DNA from: VRUE01 sp963702955
GTDB taxonomy: Bacteria > Actinomycetota > Thermoleophilia > Solirubrobacterales > 70-9
Direction of reading: 5' to 3'
Length of the DNA: 64,000 bases
Assembly: GCA_963702955.1 (NCBI GenBank)
Contig: OY969774.1
Location: forward strand, 186,001 to 250,000
The notes under the pieces are model-generated. The model had not been told where the DNA came from. It was given only the letters and a program-made list of their open reading frames with translations, and made no database searches. Positions 24,712-32,595 of this stretch are shown here, in pieces; the first letter of the stretch is position 1; the number at the start of each line of letters is the position of its first letter. The translations under genes were made by a program, and so were the position numbers.

Positions 24712-24774
24712 GGTCGCGGCGCCCCTCCGTGCCGATCCCGCTCGAAGCAGCAGGCCAACTCGCGCTGCATCCAA

Positions 24775-25069
24775 ACGTCCATACCGGAGGGGCAGAGCAG
24801 CGCCATCTGCGAGGCAACCGAGAGCGTTTGCGCCATCTCCATACCGGCGCGCTTCGCCCGACGACCGTTTCTTCTGTTCCTGAGAGAGATTCGCATGCCC
24901 CGATGGTCGGCGACCGCGCGCGCGCTCGCATCAGGGCGCCACCCTGATATTTCCCGCAGATACGGCTCAGTCGATGCTGCCTAGCGGAATCTCCCCGAAC
25001 AGTCGAAGCAGCGGGGAAACCTCATTGGAATCAGCTTGCTGGGTCTGTCGCGACAATTCATAAAACGAC
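24775..25069. other. Intergenic stretch of lower GC with no clear gene
   Basis: About 295 bases between the amidohydrolase and the maoC fragment. GC drops and short AT-rich runs appear near 24880 and 25050-25069. No open frame here has a recognisable product, and I see no tRNA, integrase or strong hairpin. The junction with the duplicated maoC sequence is at about 25069. Confidence 0.5.
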
Positions 25070-25273
25070 AACAAGATCCGCTTCCCGGCGCCGGTCCCGG
25101 TCAACGCCCGAGTACGTGGGCGCGCCGAGGTGGTCTCGATCGACGAGAAGGGCGGCGGCTGGTACGAAGTCGTCACCCGCTTCACCCTCGAGGTCGAGGG
25201 CAACGAGAAGCCGTGCTTCGTGGGCGACTCGGTGACGCGGGTGATGGCGCCGGCCGACCAAAGCGTCGGCTGA
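25070..25273 (+). pseudogene. Truncated second copy of the MaoC-like hydratase
   Basis: Encodes only the last 67 residues of the hydratase at 20220-20693, from NKIRFPAPVPVNARVRGRAE to VMAPA, then DQSVG and a stop. The catalytic half is missing and no start codon or ribosome site is positioned to express it. Across the shared stretch I count 8 base differences, all third-position silent changes, so both copies evolved under protein-level selection before this one was truncated. Confidence 0.8.
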
Positions 25274-25299
25274 CGGGGCGCCATAGGGCGCCGAGGTGG

Positions 25300-26103
25300 T
25301 TACGAGGGGGCCGGAGCAGGCCGGGAGATCGCGCTGCCATCCAAGAGGAGAGTCGCGACTCGCGCCGGGTCGTCGGTCATGGGGACGTGGCCGCACCCCG
25401 GAAGCGGCACGAAGCGTGCGCTGGGAAGAAGCTGTTGCGCGCGCTCGGCCTGTCGTTGGAGGAGCACGCGGTCGCGTGTGCCCCATCCGATAGTCACCGG
25501 CAGATGTTCGAGAGGGCCTGCGAACCGGTAGTCACGAGCGGCCCTTACGGCGTCCTTGAAAGCGGGCGCTCGTGCCATCGCCCGAGCGCCGTGGACTGCT
25601 TCCTCGCCCGACATACGCCAGGGCCGGGCCGTTGCCTGCCAAAGGGCCAACGTTCGGCCGAGTGGATTGCCGAAGAGTAGAGGCGCGACAGGGGCCGTTA
25701 GCCTTGCCCCGGCGCGGGTCACTCGCAACGACGCGGCGCCGTAAGCGAATTCCCAGCGGTTGCTGAAACCAACCGGTGACAGCGCCGTGACGGTGGAGAT
25801 CGGAGCGGTCTTTCCCAACTCAAGCGCAACGGCGCCGCCCAGGGAGTTGCCTGCCACATGGGGAAGATCCAAGCCCCTCTCGCGCATCCAGTCCGCAACA
25901 GCGACAGCCAGTGCGGGAATGCTCGGAGTCTGTTCGGCGGGTAGAGGCCGAGAAGCGCCAAATCCAGGCAGGTCGATTGCGAAGACCCGCCGATGGGTGG
26001 CCAGTCGTCCCATCACAGACCCCCAGGCCTCCCAGCTTCCGCCGGTACCGTGGATCAGCACCAGCGGAGCGCCGCTGCCCTGGCTCTTGTAGAACAGATC
26101 CAT
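25300..26103 (-). CDS. Alpha/beta-fold hydrolase
   Basis: 267 residues. Catalytic elements: oxyanion strand LVLIHGTGGSWEAW, nucleophile elbow AGNSLGGAVAL (Ser), the acid in TIGWGTRDRVLL (Asp) and the general base in LPGCGHVPMTDDP (His). No signal peptide. The family includes esterases, C-C hydrolases and lactonases; the substrate is unknown. Transcribed toward the maoC fragment; separate from the upstream toxin gene. Confidence 0.88.
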   Translation of the reverse strand: MDLFYKSQGSGAPLVLIHGTGGSWEAWGSVMGRLATHRRVFAIDLPGFGASRPLPAEQTPSIPALAVAVADWMRERGLDLPHVAGNSLGGAVALELGKTAPISTVTALSPVGFSNRWEFAYGAASLRVTRAGARLTAPVAPLLFGNPLGRTLALWQATARPWRMSGEEAVHGARAMARAPAFKDAVRAARDYRFAGPLEHLPVTIGWGTRDRVLLQRQAERAQQLLPSARFVPLPGCGHVPMTDDPARVATLLLDGSAISRPAPAPS

Positions 26104-26164
26104 TGCGACGCGGTGAGGATAGTTCAGGTGCCGATTGCATCCCTTGCTAAAGCGTGGGGGGCGT

Positions 26165-26560
26165 TCATGCGGACCGAGTGGATCGCTGTTCTATCCAGGT
26201 AGCGACTTCATCCTGGCTGGCATCTACCGCCGCGATGCGCTCCATCATCGGCACGTCGGTATCCGGATCGGCATTGAGGATCGGTCGGCCGTTGGCCGCT
26301 AGGAATCGCTCCAACGCAAGGAAGGCGCAGCGCTTGTTCCCGTCCGGCAAAGGATGGTTGCGTGTCAGCCGCTCGACGAGGACTGCCGCCTTCTCGATGA
26401 GCGTTGGGAATGCCTCGTGGTCGCCGAACGCGGCGCGAGGTACGGCCAGGGCTGAGTCAGCCAAGCCAATGTTCGGGAACTCGGCGACTTGCTCGGGGTC
26501 GAGATTGAGAACCTCGCCGGCGATTCGACAGTAGTCACCGAGTTCGAGGTAGTAGACCAA
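26165..26560 (-). CDS. doc: Doc-type Fic-domain toxin
   Basis: 131 residues, the length of phage P1 Doc. The Fic core motif reads NHPLPDGNKRCAFLALERFL, with the catalytic His and the Asp-Gly-Asn-Lys loop intact and Leu in place of the usual Phe. Doc phosphorylates elongation factor Tu in its best-studied member. The gene lies 15 nt downstream of a very short gene that is probably its antitoxin. Confidence 0.85.
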   Translation of the reverse strand: MVYYLELGDYCRIAGEVLNLDPEQVAEFPNIGLADSALAVPRAAFGDHEAFPTLIEKAAVLVERLTRNHPLPDGNKRCAFLALERFLAANGRPILNADPDTDVPMMERIAAVDASQDEVATWIEQRSTRSA

Positions 26561-26575
26561 GACCGCGGGTGCGGG

Positions 26576-26728
26576 CTACTCTGCCAGGCGGCGCAGGGTC
26601 GCGTCGTGCTTTTTCATCGCGGCACGAAGCTCGCGTCGCTGCTCCTCCGGGGTTCCGGGTAGACCAGACTTAAGCTCTCGTTTCGGGGCCGACTTCTTAG
26701 CTGGGCTCGATTGTGCGCGGGCCTTCAT
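26576..26728 (-). CDS. Probable 50-residue antitoxin of the Doc toxin
   Basis: A small gene reading MKARAQSSPAKKSAPKRELK and then SGLPGTPEEQRRELRAAMKK, ending in HDATLRRLAE and TAG. It is rich in Lys/Arg at the N-terminus, with a helical, charged C-terminal half that could wrap around the toxin like the Phd tail. It precedes doc by 15 nt in the same direction, the usual antitoxin-first order. No DNA-binding fold is recognisable. Confidence 0.65.
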   Translation of the reverse strand: MKARAQSSPAKKSAPKRELKSGLPGTPEEQRRELRAAMKKHDATLRRLAE

Positions 26729-26879
26729 TGTCTGGACATTGTTGCAGCCGCAGCCGCTATCTCCAGGGCCTTGCAGGGATACTCATCGTGCGCTGAAGTA
26801 CCTGGAACGCCGCCGGCTAGGCTGGGTCGGTGCCTGAGGTGCGATGACGGAACACCGAACCCGCTAGGGAATCCCTCTA

Positions 26880-27629
26880 TCAGTGGCGAATCGCGACCGC
26901 GAAGACCGCCAGCAGCGGTACGGCCACCGAGAGGCCCTTGAGGGCGCCGTCCAGGGGCGAGGTGAGATCTGCGCGATCCAGCTTGCGGACCGTTCCGTCG
27001 GTGAGACGCTGCTCACCCTCGACCGCCACCGTCCGCCGTCGCAGCTGCCTGACCGGCGTCGAGAGCCGGCGCTGAACTTTGGTCAGCCAGAAGCAGGCGA
27101 GCACCGCGGCGGCCGCGGCGATCGCTTCCGGGACCGAGTGCAGGCCGAGCGAGTTCACCCACCAGCCGGTCAGCGCCGAGAAGCCTCCCCAGGAGGCGGC
27201 GAGCCAGAAGTCCGTGTGGAAGCGGCCGCCGAACAGCTCCAGGTTGTAGGCGGGGGCGATGAAGCCGCCGAACAGGACCAGCGGCACGAGGGTCGGCGAG
27301 ACGAAGATCGCCCCGGCGATGCCGATCGCCAGCGCGCCGCCCAGCCCGCCGACCGCCAGCGCGATCAGGGTTCGCCGCGAGAGCAGGGTGCCCAGGGGAC
27401 GGCCGTTGAGCTCGTCGAGGGAGTGGGCGCCGATCCCGACCGCGAGGAAGAAGGCCGCGATCGCCGCCGCCAGGCGGCCGGCATAGATCTGCGGCGCCGC
27501 GGCCGCCCCGATCGCCACGTTGCTGACGTGCCAGAGCGTGTAGGGCGGATGCAGGACGGTCACCAGGTCGCGCCAGCCACCCGGCCGCAGGGCGTAGAAG
27601 GCGGGGCGCTGTCCGGAGTCGGCCGGCAA
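26880..27629 (-). CDS. Polytopic membrane protein, distantly UbiA-like
   Basis: 249 residues with about seven hydrophobic segments. An N-terminal amphipathic region (ALRPGGWRDLVTVLHPPYTLWH) precedes them and one loop reads AHSLDELNGRPLGT, reminiscent of the Asp-rich loop of UbiA prenyltransferases but without the full NDxxD motifs. A polar stretch of about 35 residues (VQRRLSTPVRQLRRRTVAVE...) lies before the final helix. Family assignment is tentative. It begins 27 nt downstream of the cupredoxin stop and may be co-transcribed with it. Confidence 0.6.
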   Translation of the reverse strand: MPADSGQRPAFYALRPGGWRDLVTVLHPPYTLWHVSNVAIGAAAAPQIYAGRLAAAIAAFFLAVGIGAHSLDELNGRPLGTLLSRRTLIALAVGGLGGALAIGIAGAIFVSPTLVPLVLFGGFIAPAYNLELFGGRFHTDFWLAASWGGFSALTGWWVNSLGLHSVPEAIAAAAAVLACFWLTKVQRRLSTPVRQLRRRTVAVEGEQRLTDGTVRKLDRADLTSPLDGALKGLSVAVPLLAVFAVAIRH

Positions 27630-27656
27630 CCGTTCTCCAGGTCGGGCTGCCGCCGC

Positions 27657-28103
27657 CTACTTGACCGTCAGCGTGCCTTCCATGCCGGCTTCGCGGTGGC
27701 CGGGGATGGTGCAGTAGTAGTGGTAGGTGCCGGGTTTCAGGTTGACCGTGGTCGAGGTCGAGCTTTCGGCGATTTCTTCGGTTTTGCCCACGGTTTCGCC
27801 GCTTTCGTTTTCGATCGCGACGTCGTGGACGAGGCCCTGGGGATTCTTGAAGTCGACGGTCACCTTGCCCGCTTTGGCGCTGGCTTCGGTGGTCGTGTAG
27901 GCGAGCTGGCCGTTCGGGTCGGCTTCGAATTCGAGCGTCGATTCGCCGCCGCCCCCGCTCGCGGACTTGTTGCCCGATTCGCCGGCCGCGCCGCCGTTGG
28001 CTTCGCTGCTTTCCGAGGTCGTCGTGGTCGAGCTGCTGCCGCCGCAGGCGACGAGGGCGACGGAAGCCAGGGCCAGGACGAGCAGGGCGACTACCTTCTT
28101 CAT
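27657..28103 (-). CDS. Cupredoxin (plastocyanin/azurin-like) lipoprotein
   Basis: 148 residues. Signal peptide with lipobox LVAC (Cys20), a Ser/Thr/Gly/Glu-rich linker, then a cupredoxin domain. The type-1 copper ligands are in place: His of LVHDVAI, and Cys, His and Met of HYYCTIPGHREAGMEG. Expected to be a membrane-anchored extracytoplasmic electron carrier. A Shine-Dalgarno (AAGGA) is 8 nt before ATG 28103. Glu is encoded mainly by GAA here, unlike the cytosolic neighbours. Confidence 0.92.
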   Translation of the reverse strand: MKKVVALLVLALASVALVACGGSSSTTTTSESSEANGGAAGESGNKSASGGGGESTLEFEADPNGQLAYTTTEASAKAGKVTVDFKNPQGLVHDVAIENESGETVGKTEEIAESSTSTTVNLKPGTYHYYCTIPGHREAGMEGTLTVK

Positions 28104-28175
28104 CGGCGAATCCTTTCGATCGCTAAGCGGGGCTCATGAGACTGTAGCTGGATACGCGGAGGCTGCGCGTCCGGT

Positions 28176-28985
28176 TCAGCGGCCCTGGAACTCGGGCTTC
28201 TCGCCGCCGAAGAAGGCGCTGACCGCGGCGTGCAGATCCTCGGTCGCCATGCTGTCGGCGATCCCGTGGCGCTCGAGCTGCAGGTGCTCGGTGATGCTGT
28301 TGTCGAGGCTGACCCCGCAGAGCCGCTTCGCCATCTTCACGTAGTAGGGCGCCTTGGCGGCCAGCTTTCCGGCCTTGGCGCCCGCCCGCTCGATCAGCTC
28401 CTCCGGCGCCACGACCTCGGAGACCAGCCGCTCGACGAGCGCGTCCTGGGCGCTCATGTTCGGATCTTCGAGCAGGATTTCCAGCGCCCGGCTGGGCCCG
28501 ACGACGCGCGGCAGGAAGTAGGTCATGCCGCCGTCGGGCGAGGCGCCGATCCGCCCGTAGGCGGGGGCGAAGAAGGCGGCCTCGGAGGCGATCCGGATGT
28601 CGCAGGCGAGCGCCAGCGAGAAGCCGGCGCCGGCGGCCGGGCCGTTGACCGCGGCGATCACCGGGTAGGGGATGCGGCGCAGGTTGACGATCGCCTGGTG
28701 CAGCGCCTCGGCGCCGCGCCGCACCTGCGAGGGCAGGTCGATCGAGTCGTCTTCGACCCCGGTTTTGAACCAGTTGACGTCGCCGCCCGCGCAGAACGCC
28801 TTGCCGGCGCCGGTGACGATCAGCGCCCGCAGCGGCGCCTGGTCGGCGAGCCAGGCGAAGGCGACGGTCATCTCGCCGATCATCTCCGGGCTCATCGCGT
28901 TGAAGGCGTCGGGCCGGTCGAGGGTCAGGGTTCCGATCTCGCCGTCGATCTCGATCCGCAGCGTGCTCAGCTCGGGCGGGTTCAT
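28176..28985 (-). CDS. Enoyl-CoA hydratase/isomerase family protein
   Basis: 269 residues, crotonase fold. LTLDRPDAFNAMSPEMIGEM, the oxyanion segment GAGKAFCAGGDVNWF and VNGPAAGAGFSLALACDIRIA are visible, as is YGRIGASPDGGMTYFLPR. The first catalytic Glu position is occupied by Ala/Gly, and a later Asp (SPDGG) replaces the second Glu, so it could be an isomerase or dehalogenase-type member. ATG 28985 follows TAGGGT by 8 nt, a -10 that overlaps the uvrC -10 on the other strand. Confidence 0.88.
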   Translation of the reverse strand: MNPPELSTLRIEIDGEIGTLTLDRPDAFNAMSPEMIGEMTVAFAWLADQAPLRALIVTGAGKAFCAGGDVNWFKTGVEDDSIDLPSQVRRGAEALHQAIVNLRRIPYPVIAAVNGPAAGAGFSLALACDIRIASEAAFFAPAYGRIGASPDGGMTYFLPRVVGPSRALEILLEDPNMSAQDALVERLVSEVVAPEELIERAGAKAGKLAAKAPYYVKMAKRLCGVSLDNSITEHLQLERHGIADSMATEDLHAAVSAFFGGEKPEFQGR

Positions 28986-29011
28986 CGACGGGAACCCTAC
29001 CCTTTGACCAG
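28986..29011. promoter_or_regulatory. Bidirectional leaderless promoter with overlapping -10 elements
   Basis: The 26-bp gap between divergent starts contains ACCCTACCCT. Read forward, TACCCT (28998-29003) stands 8 nt before ATG 29012 of uvrC; read backward, TAGGGT (28999-28994) stands 8 nt before ATG 28985 of the hydratase. The two hexamers share two bases. No good -35 is seen on either side, so activity is inferred from spacing. Confidence 0.5.
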
Positions 29012-30850
29012 ATGACCGACCGGACCGCCGACCTCCCCGACGCCCCCGGCGTCTACCTGTTCTACGACGGGGACGGCGAGCTGCTCTACGTCGGCAAGGC
29101 GCGCTCGATCCGCAAACGGGTCGGCTCGCACTTCTCCGGCGGCGAGACGCGGCTGACCTCGCGGGTCGACCGGATCGACTTCCTCGTCACCGCCAACGAG
29201 GCCGAGGCGCTGCTCGCCGAGCAGAGCTTCATCAAGCGCCATCGGCCGCGCTTCAACATCCGCCTGCGCGACGACAAGTCCTACCCCTACGTCTGCGTCA
29301 GCCTCGACGAGGACTACCCGCGCGTCTACTTCACCCGCGAGAAGCACCGCGCCGGCCGCGCCTACTTCGGCCCCTTCTCCAGCGCCAAGCGGGTGCGGGA
29401 GACGCTCGACCTGCTCGGCCGCCTGTTCCAGTTCCGCACCTGCGAGGGGGCCGAGCCGGGTCGCCGCTCCGGCAGCCCCTGCCTCGATTACTACATCAAG
29501 CGCTGCGGGGCGCCCTGCGTCGGCTACGTGACCCGGGAGGAGTACCGGCGCAACGTCGAGGCGATCGTCAACTTCCTCTCCGGCCGCTACCGCCAGGTCG
29601 AGGCGGCGGAGGAAGCGAAGATGGAGGAGGCCGCCGCCGCGCACGAGTTCGAGCGCGCCGCCGTGCACCGCGACCGGCTGAAGGCGATCCGCTCGCTGTT
29701 CGAGCGCCAGCGGGTCGCCGGCGGCTCGGTCGGCACCGCCGACCTGATCGGGGTCGCCACCGAGGGGGCCGATGCCAACGTTCAGGTCTTCCAGGTCCGC
29801 GACGGGATCCTCGCCGAGCGCCAGAGCTTCTACCTCGACAACCAGGCCGAACGCGAGCCGGCCGAGGTCGCCGAGGAGTTCATCGGCCAGTACTACTCGG
29901 CCTCGCCGGCGATGCCGCGGACGATCGTCGTCGGCCCCTACCTGCGCGAGCGCGCCGAGCTGCTGGCCGCGGCGCTGGGCGAGCGCCGCGGCTCGCCGGT
30001 CGAGGTGCGGATCGCCGAACGCGGCGACAAACGCAAGCTGCGCGAGCTGGCCGAGCGCAACGCCCGCCTCGCCCTCGACCAGGACCGGCTGCGGCGCGAG
30101 CACCGCCGCCGGCGCCGGGTCGACTCGCTCGCCGACCTGCGCGAGGCGTTGGCGATGGAGGAGCTGCCGGTCCGCATCGAGGGCTTCGACATCTCCAATA
30201 TCGGCGGCGAGCACACCGTCGCCTCGATGGTCGTCTTCGCGGGCGGCGCGACGAAGAAGTCCGACTACCGCCGCTTCAAAGTGCGCGGCGCGCGCGAGAA
30301 CGGGTCCGACGACTTCGCTTCCATGGAAGAGGTGTTGAGCCGGCGCGTCAACCGCTACCTGGAGCAGGCCGACCTCTCGCCGCACGACGGCAAACGCGAC
30401 GAGAGCTTCGCCTCGTTGCCCTCGCTGGTCGTGATCGACGGCGGCAAGGGGCAGCTCGCCGCCGGGATGCGCGCCCTGCGCCCCTTCGCCGAGCGCGGCG
30501 CGACGATCGTCTCGCTGGCCAAGCGCGAGGAGGAGGTCTACGTCCCCGGCCGGCCGGCGCCGCTCGACCTCGCCGCCGGCTCGGAGGCCTCGAAGCTGCT
30601 GCAGCGGGTGCGCGACGAGGCCCATCGCTTCGCGATCGAGCACCACCGCGGCCGCCGCGACCAGGCGATGACCGCCTCGGTACTCGACGAGCTGCCGGGG
30701 GTCGGGCCGGCCCGCAAGCGCGCCTTCCTGCGCCACTTCGGCACCCCCGAGCGCTTCCTGGCGGCGAGCCGCGAGGAGCTCGAGGCGGTCCCCGGCGTGC
30801 CGGGCAAGCTGGCCCGCGAGATCCACGAGCAGCTGCACAGGACCGGCTAG
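29012..30850 (+). CDS. uvrC: Excinuclease ABC subunit C
   Basis: 612 residues, nucleotide excision repair endonuclease. N-terminal GIY-YIG nuclease (PGVYLFYDGDGELLYVGKAR), UVR/UvrB-binding region (MEEAAAAHEFERAAVHRDRL), the RNase H-like second nuclease (RIEGFDISNIGGEHTVASMV ... VIDGGKGQL) and C-terminal helix-hairpin-helix repeats (LDELPGVGPARKRAFLRHFG). All parts and the usual length are present. The next gene, rapZ, starts 2 nt after its stop, so they are co-transcribed. Confidence 0.97.
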   Translation: MTDRTADLPDAPGVYLFYDGDGELLYVGKARSIRKRVGSHFSGGETRLTSRVDRIDFLVTANEAEALLAEQSFIKRHRPRFNIRLRDDKSYPYVCVSLDEDYPRVYFTREKHRAGRAYFGPFSSAKRVRETLDLLGRLFQFRTCEGAEPGRRSGSPCLDYYIKRCGAPCVGYVTREEYRRNVEAIVNFLSGRYRQVEAAEEAKMEEAAAAHEFERAAVHRDRLKAIRSLFERQRVAGGSVGTADLIGVATEGADANVQVFQVRDGILAERQSFYLDNQAEREPAEVAEEFIGQYYSASPAMPRTIVVGPYLRERAELLAAALGERRGSPVEVRIAERGDKRKLRELAERNARLALDQDRLRREHRRRRRVDSLADLREALAMEELPVRIEGFDISNIGGEHTVASMVVFAGGATKKSDYRRFKVRGARENGSDDFASMEEVLSRRVNRYLEQADLSPHDGKRDESFASLPSLVVIDGGKGQLAAGMRALRPFAERGATIVSLAKREEEVYVPGRPAPLDLAAGSEASKLLQRVRDEAHRFAIEHHRGRRDQAMTASVLDELPGVGPARKRAFLRHFGTPERFLAASREELEAVPGVPGKLAREIHEQLHRTG

Positions 30851-30852
30851 GA

Positions 30853-31722
30853 ATGGGGGAGACCGTCGAGCTGGTGGTGATCACCGGCCACTCGGGGGCG
30901 GGCAAGTCGGAAGCGATCGCCGCCTTCGAGGACGGCGGCTACTTCTGCGTCGACAACCTGCCGCCGCGGATGATCGGCAGCCTCGGCGAGCTGTTCCGCC
31001 ACGAGGGCAGCGGAGTCGAGCGCGCCGCGGTCGTCTCCGACGTGCGCGGCGGCGAGTACTTCGACGACCTCGTCCAGGTGCTCGACGAGCTCGAGGCCGA
31101 CGGCCTGAAGCCGACCCTGCTCTTCCTCGAGGCCGACGAGGAAACGCTGCTCGACCGCTACAAGGAGACCCGCCGCCGCCACCCGCTCGCCCCGGAAGGC
31201 CGGATCGTCGAGGGGATCCGCGCCGAGCGCGAGCTGCTGGCGCCGCTGCGCGAGCGGGCCGACATGGTGATGGACACCACCGACCTGACCGGGGCGATGC
31301 TGCGGCGGCGGATCGCCGAGGAGATGCTCGGCCGGCACGAGGGCGGCAAGCTCGCCCTCACCCTGCTCACCTTCGGCTTCAAGAACGGGCCGCCGCGCGA
31401 CGCCGATCTCACCCTCGACGTCCGCTTCCTGCCCAACCCCCACTACGTCGACGAGCTGCGCCCGCTGACCGGCCTCGACGAGGCGGTGCGGATCTACGTC
31501 GAGTCGGGGACGCTGGCGGGCGAGTTCTACGGCCGGCTGCTGCCGCTGCTCGAGTTCCTCGTCCCCGCCTACGTGGACGAGGGCAAGACCCACCTGACGA
31601 TCGCCGTCGGCTGCACCGGCGGGCGCCACCGCTCGGTCGCCGTAGCCGACCGCATCCGCCGCGCCCTGGAGCGCCGCGACGACGTCGTCGTCCGGGTCAA
31701 GCACCGCGACGTCGAGCCGTAG
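30853..31722 (+). CDS. rapZ: RNase adapter / P-loop protein RapZ
   Basis: 289 residues. Walker A VITGHSGAGKSEAIAAFED, the conserved YFCVDNLPP, FLEADEETLLDRYKETRRRH and the C-terminal GCTGGRHRSVAVAD motif define RapZ (YvcJ). In E. coli it binds small RNA GlmZ and senses glucosamine-6-phosphate; in actinobacteria its role is less clear but it normally precedes yvcK and whiA. Here those two genes are absent and an ABC exporter follows. Confidence 0.95.
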   Translation: MGETVELVVITGHSGAGKSEAIAAFEDGGYFCVDNLPPRMIGSLGELFRHEGSGVERAAVVSDVRGGEYFDDLVQVLDELEADGLKPTLLFLEADEETLLDRYKETRRRHPLAPEGRIVEGIRAERELLAPLRERADMVMDTTDLTGAMLRRRIAEEMLGRHEGGKLALTLLTFGFKNGPPRDADLTLDVRFLPNPHYVDELRPLTGLDEAVRIYVESGTLAGEFYGRLLPLLEFLVPAYVDEGKTHLTIAVGCTGGRHRSVAVADRIRRALERRDDVVVRVKHRDVEP

Positions 31723-31734
31723 ACTTGCCCGGCT

Positions 31735-32595
31735 TTGCCTGAGACTCCCGAGCCCGTCATATCGGTCCGCGGCCTGCGCAAGAGCTACGGCGACGTCGAG
31801 GCGGTCCGCGGGATCGACCTCGAGGTGCGGGCCGGCGAGGTCTTCGCCTTCCTCGGCCCCAACGGGGCGGGGAAGACGACGACCGTCGAGATCCTCGAGG
31901 GCTACCGCGACCGCAGCGGCGGCGAGGTGCGGGTGCTGGGCGAGGATCCCGAGCACGCCGGGCGCGCCTGGCGCGAGCGGATCGGCATCGTCCTGCAGAG
32001 CTGCCGCCTCGATCCCTACCTGACCGTGCGCGAGTCGCTCGCCCTCTACGCCGGCTACTACCGCGCCCCACGGCCGATCGAGGAGACGATCGAGCTGGTC
32101 GGCCTCGAGGGCAAGGCGGACGCCCGCGCCCGCAGCCTCTCCGGCGGCCAGCAGCGCCGCCTCGACGTCGGCATGGCGCTGATCGGCGATCCCGAGCTGC
32201 TCTTCCTCGACGAGCCGACCACCGGCTTCGACCCCTCGGCGCGGCGCCAGGCCTGGGAGACGATCGCCGGCCTGCGCGAGCTCGGCAAGACCGTCTTCCT
32301 CACCACCCACTACATGGACGAGGCGCAGCGGCTCGCCGACCGGGTGACGATCATCTCCGGCGGTGAGATCGTCGCCCGGGGCACGCCCGAAGACCTCGGC
32401 GACCGCGAGAGCCGGCCGGCGAAGATCAGCTACCGCGAAGGCGGCCGCGAGGTCGAGCTGGAGACGCACGACCCGGTCAGGACCCTGAACGAGCTGACCG
32501 GACGGGCGCTCGCCGAGGGGATCGAGCTGGAGGGGCTGGAGGTCGTCCGCCCGAGCCTCGAGGACGTCTACCTGGAGCTGACCGGCCAGTCATGA
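31735..32595 (+). CDS. ABC transporter ATP-binding protein (DrrA-type)
   Basis: 286 residues. Walker A FLGPNGAGKTTTVEIL, Q-loop, signature LSGGQQRRLDVGMAL, Walker B LLFLDEPTTGFDP and H-loop TTHYMDEAQRLADRV. The C-terminal ~60 residues are the extra domain of drug/lipid exporters of the DrrA/NodI class. The start is TTG 31735, 9 nt after a TAGACT hexamer that includes the rapZ stop. It overlaps the permease gene by 4 nt. Confidence 0.93.
   Translation: MPETPEPVISVRGLRKSYGDVEAVRGIDLEVRAGEVFAFLGPNGAGKTTTVEILEGYRDRSGGEVRVLGEDPEHAGRAWRERIGIVLQSCRLDPYLTVRESLALYAGYYRAPRPIEETIELVGLEGKADARARSLSGGQQRRLDVGMALIGDPELLFLDEPTTGFDPSARRQAWETIAGLRELGKTVFLTTHYMDEAQRLADRVTIISGGEIVARGTPEDLGDRESRPAKISYREGGREVELETHDPVRTLNELTGRALAEGIELEGLEVVRPSLEDVYLELTGQS

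Noticed and set aside
20694..25069. LuxR-amidohydrolase block as an integrative element with integrase
   Set aside because: No integrase, recombinase, transposase or tRNA gene was found at either end; only the maoC duplication supports mobility.
25036..25680. 214-codon plus-strand frame running through the maoC fragment
   Set aside because: It reads the maoC sequence in the wrong frame and then runs antisense through the alpha/beta hydrolase gene; no motif.
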